64,000 nt of DNA, from positions 17,299 through 81,298 of the forward strand of contig CAZBEF010000007.1 of the NCBI GenBank assembly GCA_964490875.1, given 5' to 3'. Under the pieces are notes generated by a model, which was not told the origin of the DNA, did no database searches, and saw only the letters and a list, made by a program, of their open reading frames with translations. This stretch comes from CAYYYG01 sp964490875 (GTDB taxonomy: Bacteria > Patescibacteriota > Microgenomatia > UBA1406 > GWC2-37-13). Below are positions 59,244 through 64,000 of the stretch, in pieces; within the stretch, counting starts at the first letter, position 1; every line of letters starts with the position of its first letter. The translations under genes were made by a program, and so were the position numbers.

Positions 59244-59249
59244 ATTATA
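59244..59249 (-). promoter_or_regulatory. -10 box of the patatin-like gene
   Basis: A perfect TATAAT on the minus strand ends 6 bases before ATG 59237. Confidence 0.65.
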
Positions 59250-59328
59250 AGCATGATAGCAAAAAAAGAGAAGAGTTGCAGACTATTATACGTAGTAACA
59301 TTCAATATAACTCTGAAAAGAATATATA

Positions 59329-59676
59329 TTATTTTTTTCTACCTAGGATAAGTGCTGCTAAACCTAAGACTCCAGCAAATCCAGCTGCAGCTTCCCATGG
59401 AAATCCTCCAGAGTTACCAACAGTTGGTTCTGGACTTGATTGTTGTGTTTGTGTTACCTGATTTGCATCAGTTCCTTCACAATCTTGAGGCCAGTGTATT
59501 TCTCTGTTTGGACCGCAAATACAAGACATAACTGAACCTCCTAGGCCTACAAAACGGCAGCCTGGTTGCTGTTCAATCTTTTGCGGAGCGTTTGCTTGAG
59601 CATCTAACGCTTGGAATGCACCAGAAGCCAACAAAGTTGCAAATGCTATGTTTCTGGCAATTCTTTTTCCATTCAA
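59329..59676 (-). CDS. Exported anchored protein with four-Cys motif (115 aa)
   Basis: Signal peptide (RNIAFATLLASGAFQALDAQA), a four-cysteine unit C-x11-C-I-C-x11-C (CRFVGLGGSVMSCIC and QDC), a polar Thr/Gln linker and a C-terminal helix (WEAAAGFAGVLGLAALILG) with basic end RKK. Same plan as the next two genes. Probably a type I surface protein; family not recognised. Confidence 0.6.
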   Translation of the reverse strand: MNGKRIARNIAFATLLASGAFQALDAQANAPQKIEQQPGCRFVGLGGSVMSCICGPNREIHWPQDCEGTDANQVTQTQQSSPEPTVGNSGGFPWEAAAGFAGVLGLAALILGRKK

Positions 59677-59781
59677 GGTATGTATTTTATTTTTAAGATG
59701 AGTATGTTTTGTAGTTAGATTTTCTATTTAACTCATAGTATTTATATATTATACAACATTTTAAACTAAATATAGTTCAGG

Positions 59782-60372
59782 TTAATTTGGCATGTCTTTA
59801 TTTAAATTATTGACAATATAAAGACCACCGAGTGCAGCTAGAATAAGAAAAACACTACCTATAACTGCTGCGGTTGATCCACCAATTTCACGATTTAAAC
59901 CTGTTCTGTTTTGTTCACTTTCCGGACTTGGCACAGTGTTTTTTTGGGTCTGTTGACCGTCACACCCATTACCAGGCAGCCTTACAGTCATAGGCGGGTC
60001 TCCCTTTTTATAATCACACATACAAGTTTGTGAGGGATCCAACCAATCTATTCCGCAATTTTGTTGGCTAATTTCTGCAGGAGCAGATGCATGAGCAATA
60101 TTGCTGTCAGCAGCTAACCCAAGTCCCATCGAGGTTAGAAATAGTGCGGTAGCTAAGACCTTTTTTTGCTTGGGTGTAAGATGTTTAAATTGATTTTCAA
60201 ATGGAGATAGGTCTGAAGGTTGGGTTTTACATTTTGGATTTCTTAATAAATAAGGCATAGTTCGAATTTGATCTACTCTCATTGAGGGGAGAGGAGACTC
60301 TGGTAGACGAGCTATTTGAGGAAAACGATTGGAATTACGACTATGACCTCCGAGCTCATGATAGTGACTCAT
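59782..60372 (-). CDS. Anchored protein with four-Cys motif (196 aa)
   Basis: A long cytoplasmic N-terminus (about 75 residues) precedes a hydrophobic helix (KVLATALFLTSMGLGLAADS), then one four-cysteine unit C-x10-C-M-C-x17-C (CGIDWLDPSQTCMC and NGC), a polar linker and a second helix (STAAVIGSVFLILAALGGLYIV). Shares the Cys unit with the genes on both sides. TATAAT lies 11 bases before the ATG. Divergent from the 331-aa gene. Confidence 0.6.
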   Translation of the reverse strand: MSHYHELGGHSRNSNRFPQIARLPESPLPSMRVDQIRTMPYLLRNPKCKTQPSDLSPFENQFKHLTPKQKKVLATALFLTSMGLGLAADSNIAHASAPAEISQQNCGIDWLDPSQTCMCDYKKGDPPMTVRLPGNGCDGQQTQKNTVPSPESEQNRTGLNREIGGSTAAVIGSVFLILAALGGLYIVNNLNKDMPN

Positions 60373-60445
60373 AATAATTTCATATTATACTTATTTTTTA
60401 TGTAATTGCAAATTTATAAAAAAGTATTATAATACCTATAGTAAT

Positions 60446-61441
60446 ATGGAACGTAATCATCGAGTAATTACCACCGCACAACAAATAAATTTTTCCAGAA
60501 ATACTTTTTTAGATCATAAACGATTTAAATCACGAAGAAAAGATACCAAAAATCATTTGAGTCCAGTGACTTCTACATTACCTATAGTTGCCGGAATAGC
60601 TGCATTTGGAATTTATAAAGAAGTTCATGCACAACAATGTAGAATAAGCTCAGGAGGTCTTTGTGAATGTCCTCAGCCTAATATGGATCAGCATCAGGAA
60701 CCGGTATGGATGGTAGCACCTGGTCGATGTAATGAGCAAGGCAATTCTCCTGCAGTGGCTGCACCTCAGGCTGCGCCAGCGCAAGGATTTATACAAAATG
60801 AACAGGGAAATGGGGTAGGAATATCTGTATGTCAGGATCGCCAGGATGCCGTTTCTTGCATTTGTTTGACTTCACAAGGGACTGTTGTAAATATTCCATT
60901 AGATGGACAAGGCTGTGTGGCAGGTGCGGTTGACCGGGTGTGGGGTACGTTACCTTCTATATACTATAAATCACAGCAATCAGCACCTGTTCAATATAAT
61001 TCTTCTGTACAAGTACCACAGATTGTAGAACAACCGCAGGTTCAAGCAGTAGCAACTACACCTCCAGTGAATAACAGCCAGGGGAGTAAGACAATTACTC
61101 AGGAGAGGATAGATTTTTGTTGCAGTACTGATCCTATTGATATAGTTTTAGGTTTGAATTGTCCATCACAGATCCAAATTTGTAGTGAAACAAGTAGGCA
61201 ACAATTCGGATGGACAATAGTTGATGCTACTTCCAATTCAGGAAACCAGCAACAAATGAGTGGAACGAGTTCACAGGCTGTTGTAGTTCGTGCTACACCA
61301 ACAAGTACTCCGGCGCCGGCACCAGATGCCAGTTATGATCAAGTTAATGGGTTTATGAACACAATAGGTCCTACTGCGGTGGTCATTCTTGCTCTGGGTG
61401 GAATTGCATGGTTGAAAGGGAGAAAGAAGAAAGGGCGTTAA
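60446..61441 (+). CDS. Anchored protein with two four-Cys motifs (331 aa)
   Basis: A basic N-terminus and a hydrophobic segment (TSTLPIVAGIAAFGIYK) are followed by two four-cysteine units, C-x7-C-E-C-x19-C and C-x8-C-I-C-x16-C, separated by Ala/Pro/Gln-rich linker. A third Cys cluster (FCCSTDPIDIVLGLNC) differs. After a Ser/Gln and TPTSTPAPAP stalk comes a C-terminal helix (GPTAVVILALGGIAWL) with basic tail KGRKKKGR. Probably displayed on the surface. Confidence 0.6.
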   Translation: MERNHRVITTAQQINFSRNTFLDHKRFKSRRKDTKNHLSPVTSTLPIVAGIAAFGIYKEVHAQQCRISSGGLCECPQPNMDQHQEPVWMVAPGRCNEQGNSPAVAAPQAAPAQGFIQNEQGNGVGISVCQDRQDAVSCICLTSQGTVVNIPLDGQGCVAGAVDRVWGTLPSIYYKSQQSAPVQYNSSVQVPQIVEQPQVQAVATTPPVNNSQGSKTITQERIDFCCSTDPIDIVLGLNCPSQIQICSETSRQQFGWTIVDATSNSGNQQQMSGTSSQAVVVRATPTSTPAPAPDASYDQVNGFMNTIGPTAVVILALGGIAWLKGRKKKGR

Positions 61442-61513
61442 TTCTTCCAAGTGACTAAGAGACTATTTAAAATAATATTTACTTTACTTATTTATTCTTT
61501 ATTTTAATTTGTT

Positions 61514-62197
61514 GTGACAGCAGAAAATAGATATTCAGAAACAGCAAGGCGGGAACATTTAACTGCAGAATACCTGCGAATGCACGGCCAGATAGAGCGG
61601 GGTATTATTTATGCCCGTAATCAGGTACTGCAGGCACATCTTGAACAGGGAAGATTTTTTGATCCGGCAGGCTTTCGAGTGTTTGGTTTTGATGCATCAC
61701 TTCATAACCCCGATGAAATAAATGATCCTGAAAATACCGGCGATGTAACTGTTTTTTTTGATCCAAAAAAAATTATACGTGAGCAGAGAAAGGTATTAAA
61801 TAAAAGCGGCCAACCGAGAACAAAATTAATCTATGTTCCGGAACATGCTCACGTTTTTGCTAACCGTACAGGCGCGGTGGTAGATTTGGAGCTGTTGCCA
61901 TATAAAGATGAAATGCCTTCCTGGGCACATATGAAGGTGCAGGTAGCAATAAATAATGAGCTGGGATCTCAGCGCGATGTAGCAACCATAACAAGCGCCA
62001 ATAATACAGTATCCGTTGCAGCACAATATATTGATGTAGATATGGCAGTTCGTGCCGCATACTTAAAAGCCGCACAGATAAGTAAATTGGCTGAGCAGAT
62101 GGTTGGAAATGGGTTTCATTATAGAGTGGAGGGGAGTTCGGAGCCATTTGGCAAAACTGTATTACCCTTGTATGTTCATGCGCAAGGGACTGCTTAA
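61514..62197 (+). CDS. Hypothetical protein (227 aa)
   Basis: GTG start; TTTAAT ends 5 bases before it. Soluble, alpha/beta, without Cys or membrane segment. Segments include GDVTVFFDPKKIIREQRK and a helix AVRAAYLKAAQISKLAEQM. No family recognised. Upstream 72 bases are AT-rich. Confidence 0.55.
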   Translation: MTAENRYSETARREHLTAEYLRMHGQIERGIIYARNQVLQAHLEQGRFFDPAGFRVFGFDASLHNPDEINDPENTGDVTVFFDPKKIIREQRKVLNKSGQPRTKLIYVPEHAHVFANRTGAVVDLELLPYKDEMPSWAHMKVQVAINNELGSQRDVATITSANNTVSVAAQYIDVDMAVRAAYLKAAQISKLAEQMVGNGFHYRVEGSSEPFGKTVLPLYVHAQGTA

Positions 62198-62308
62198 ATT
62201 CATCAAAACGACTTGACAGGAAAGGATAAACTACATATTATATGAGTATATATTGAATTACAAGATGTTATATAGTATAATTTATAAGGTTAATATTCTA
62301 TTTTATCT

Positions 62309-63091
62309 ATGAAAGAACTTTCACCGAGAATTGGTCCCGAAATATATAATGTTGCTGATTATAAAACTTCTGAAGATCTTAACACACAGCCGAACGATCA
62401 ATTTGCAGTTCATCCTCTTATAACTCCAGGTTTAGAAGAATTGCAGTCTCCATTAGTTCATGGAGCTAAAGATAAATATAAAGAAATTCCTTGGGAACAT
62501 AATGTTTCAAATAAAAAAGTAACTGGGGCAGTAGATAAATTAAGAGGTGTAAATAATGAAAAATGGCAAACTGAGGAAACTGCTGCAGCAAATAGAGATG
62601 AGTATCGCTATACAGAAGGATTAGCAGATAAAGTACATGAAAGGAATTTAAATATTGTTATTCAAGCAGGAGGAAGACCCTCAAGATTAGGAGATGCAGG
62701 TCATCAAAAGTTATCAAGTTTAACCGAAGAACAAGCTCAACGACTTGGTGAAGCTATGGCAGATAATGATCAGAGAACAGTTAAACAAATCTTGAATTCA
62801 GCATCGCGACCTATAGACGGACATCATGCGCTACCTCAAGATGTTGAAGAAAGGGTACAGGAGAATAAACGAAAAGGTTGGTTAGCAGGTCTATTTACGA
62901 ATCCATCAGAAGCAGAAAGAGCCTCTATTCAAGCAGAAAGAGACGCGCAATCGGCAGGTGCTTCAAGTATTAATACCAGCAATCAAGTTGATAGGGGTTC
63001 AGTCCAGACTGAAGAAGAAGAAGGAGAAGGGTTTTTTAGTTGGTTTGGCGGTTTACTTTCAAATGCTCCAAGAGATGGCAAAAAAAAGTAA
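62309..63091 (+). CDS. Hypothetical charged protein (260 aa)
   Basis: Polar and mostly helical or disordered. N-terminal half has KEIPWEHNVSNKKVTGAVDK; the middle has LTEEQAQRLGEAMADNDQ; the C-terminus has an acidic run EEEEGEG then FFSWFGGLLSN and a basic end. The late aromatic segment could be amphipathic. No family recognised. A TATAAT lies about 30 bases upstream. Confidence 0.5.
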   Translation: MKELSPRIGPEIYNVADYKTSEDLNTQPNDQFAVHPLITPGLEELQSPLVHGAKDKYKEIPWEHNVSNKKVTGAVDKLRGVNNEKWQTEETAAANRDEYRYTEGLADKVHERNLNIVIQAGGRPSRLGDAGHQKLSSLTEEQAQRLGEAMADNDQRTVKQILNSASRPIDGHHALPQDVEERVQENKRKGWLAGLFTNPSEAERASIQAERDAQSAGASSINTSNQVDRGSVQTEEEEGEGFFSWFGGLLSNAPRDGKKK

Positions 63092-63183
63092 TACCATTAT
63101 TACATCAATAAAGTCAAATTCTGACCGATATGGCATCATGCTAGCATATAAATTATAAATGTCTGTGGAGAGTTAGTTTTGAT

Positions 63184-63597
63184 TTATTTATCCCTAATTT
63201 TTTTAGAGCGATCTCCGCCATAAATATCAAAACCATCGGGATCGTGAGGGTATTCTTCATCTGAATTATTTGATTTTGCAGAAGTTTCTATTGAATCTGG
63301 AACCCAATCTCCGCCATATTCGTCGTCTTTACTTTCAATCATAACGTAGTCCGGAGGATAAATTGTTTTATATTTTGGAATACGAGGTATTTCTTGTAAT
63401 ATTTGTCTTCCACCTAAGGGGTCAAAATGGTTTATAGAAGGTAGCGGTAAATGTATTACTTGATTTCCTACAAATGGTACAAACGGTACGCCAATGAGAT
63501 CGGTTTCGGCTGTTTCGGCTTCTGCAATTTCAATTTGAGTTTGAGAACTTCCATCGTCCCTTCTTGTAGGTGATTCCTTTGGTGCTTCTACTGGCAT
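63184..63597 (-). CDS. Hypothetical acidic protein (137 aa)
   Basis: Low-complexity acidic protein: N-terminal Glu/Thr-rich part, a hydrophobic segment (IGVPFVPFVGNQVIHLPLP), then Pro/Tyr/Asp-rich sequence (YPPDYVMIESKDDEYGGDW). No Cys and no clear helix. No family recognised. TATAAT lies 28 bases upstream of the ATG. Confidence 0.45.
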   Translation of the reverse strand: MPVEAPKESPTRRDDGSSQTQIEIAEAETAETDLIGVPFVPFVGNQVIHLPLPSINHFDPLGGRQILQEIPRIPKYKTIYPPDYVMIESKDDEYGGDWVPDSIETSAKSNNSDEEYPHDPDGFDIYGGDRSKKIRDK

Positions 63598-63699
63598 AGT
63601 AATTTACGAATGGTAATTACCTATATTATACTCCAGATATGGAAAAGAACCAATTTTTGATTTCGAATAATTTGCATTGGAAATTGATATCATAATACC

Positions 63700-64000
63700 A
63701 TGAGCTTCTTATTTAACCGTGGGGCGATTGTTTTTATTACTTCATCCATAATTTCCTTAATCCCGATCGCGATTTCTACATTCTTTATTATCTTTACCAA
63801 AACATTTCCTAATTTTGAAAGTCTGTCGGTTTTTCTGCATGGGGGAATCTGGGTACTGTATCTGACGCCTTTATTTATATTCCTTATGGGCGATGCTTTG
63901 TTTTATTTTAAATTCGTCAAACACCAGGAGGTTTCACCGATTGTAAAAGCCCAATCGGTTGCGGCGTTTTTTTTGATGTTTACGATTTATTATGTGGCAT
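63700..64000 (+). CDS. N-terminal part of a multi-pass membrane protein (3' truncated)
   Basis: The frame runs from ATG 63700 to the window edge, about 100 codons. Three hydrophobic segments are visible: IVFITSSIISLIPIAISTFFIIF, GIWVLYLTPLFIFLMG and VAAFFLMFTIYYVA. Without the rest no family can be assigned; a small stand-alone membrane protein or a larger transporter are both possible. Confidence 0.65.
   Translation, partial: MSFLFNRGAIVFITSSIISLIPIAISTFFIIFTKTFPNFESLSVFLHGGIWVLYLTPLFIFLMGDALFYFKFVKHQEVSPIVKAQSVAAFFLMFTIYYVA

Overview
The window looks like a chromosomal segment of an uncultured, small-genome bacterium of the Candidate Phyla Radiation (Patescibacteria), probably a Microgenomates-type lineage. 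This placement is inference from gene content and style. The signs are a tyrosyl-tRNA synthetase of the archaeal/eukaryotic type, giant secreted LamG proteins, many small anchored Cys-rich or Thr/Pro-rich surface proteins, a tRNA-Lys without encoded CCA, moderate AT richness, many short palindromic repeats, and many genes whose -10 box sits 5-7 bases before the start codon. No phage, transposase or CRISPR array was seen.

Region 1-22 kb: the end of a secreted-looking protein, two small unlisted ORFs, then four tandem giant genes (1544, 1548, 1983 and 1787 aa) on the minus strand. Each has an N-terminal membrane anchor, a DUF2341-like region and six LamG (concanavalin A-like) modules ending in PITGSP. 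Module 4 and the linkers are nearly identical between paralogs, while modules 2, 3, 5 and 6 differ. Module 1 carries a nested foreign domain in two copies. Each gene has its own promoter 6 bases from the ATG. A lone response regulator lies just upstream of the array.

Region 22-36 kb: a GT-C/TMTC-like membrane protein with TPRs, a cytidylate-kinase-like protein, a HEPN-like protein, a calcium-type P-ATPase beside a multi-pass membrane protein, transketolase, lineage-specific hypotheticals including a tandem paralog pair, and TyrRS.

Region 36-47 kb: a VWA protein and a partner with Thr/Pro stalks, a large membrane protein of unknown function, a sensor histidine kinase, small membrane proteins, TrpRS and an amidinotransferase-fold enzyme.

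Region 47-56 kb: an RRM RNA-binding protein with a true Shine-Dalgarno and terminator, two small GIY-YIG nucleases lying among palindromic repeats, Tgt, small Cys-rich proteins including an unlisted 39-aa peptide with eight cysteines, LeuRS, a degenerate EEP-fold protein, and a tRNA-Lys locus in which a GIY-YIG gene lies between a broken tRNA copy and the intact tRNA.

Region 56-64 kb: a possible PP2C-like protein, a patatin-like lipase, three clustered surface proteins sharing a four-cysteine motif, and hypotheticals.

The most unusual theme is that several families of short repeats (the GTCCGAAGTC minisatellite and several palindromic families) sit in frame inside housekeeping genes (LeuRS, TyrRS, Tgt, transketolase, P-ATPase), where they lengthen the protein without breaking it, and also surround both GIY-YIG genes.
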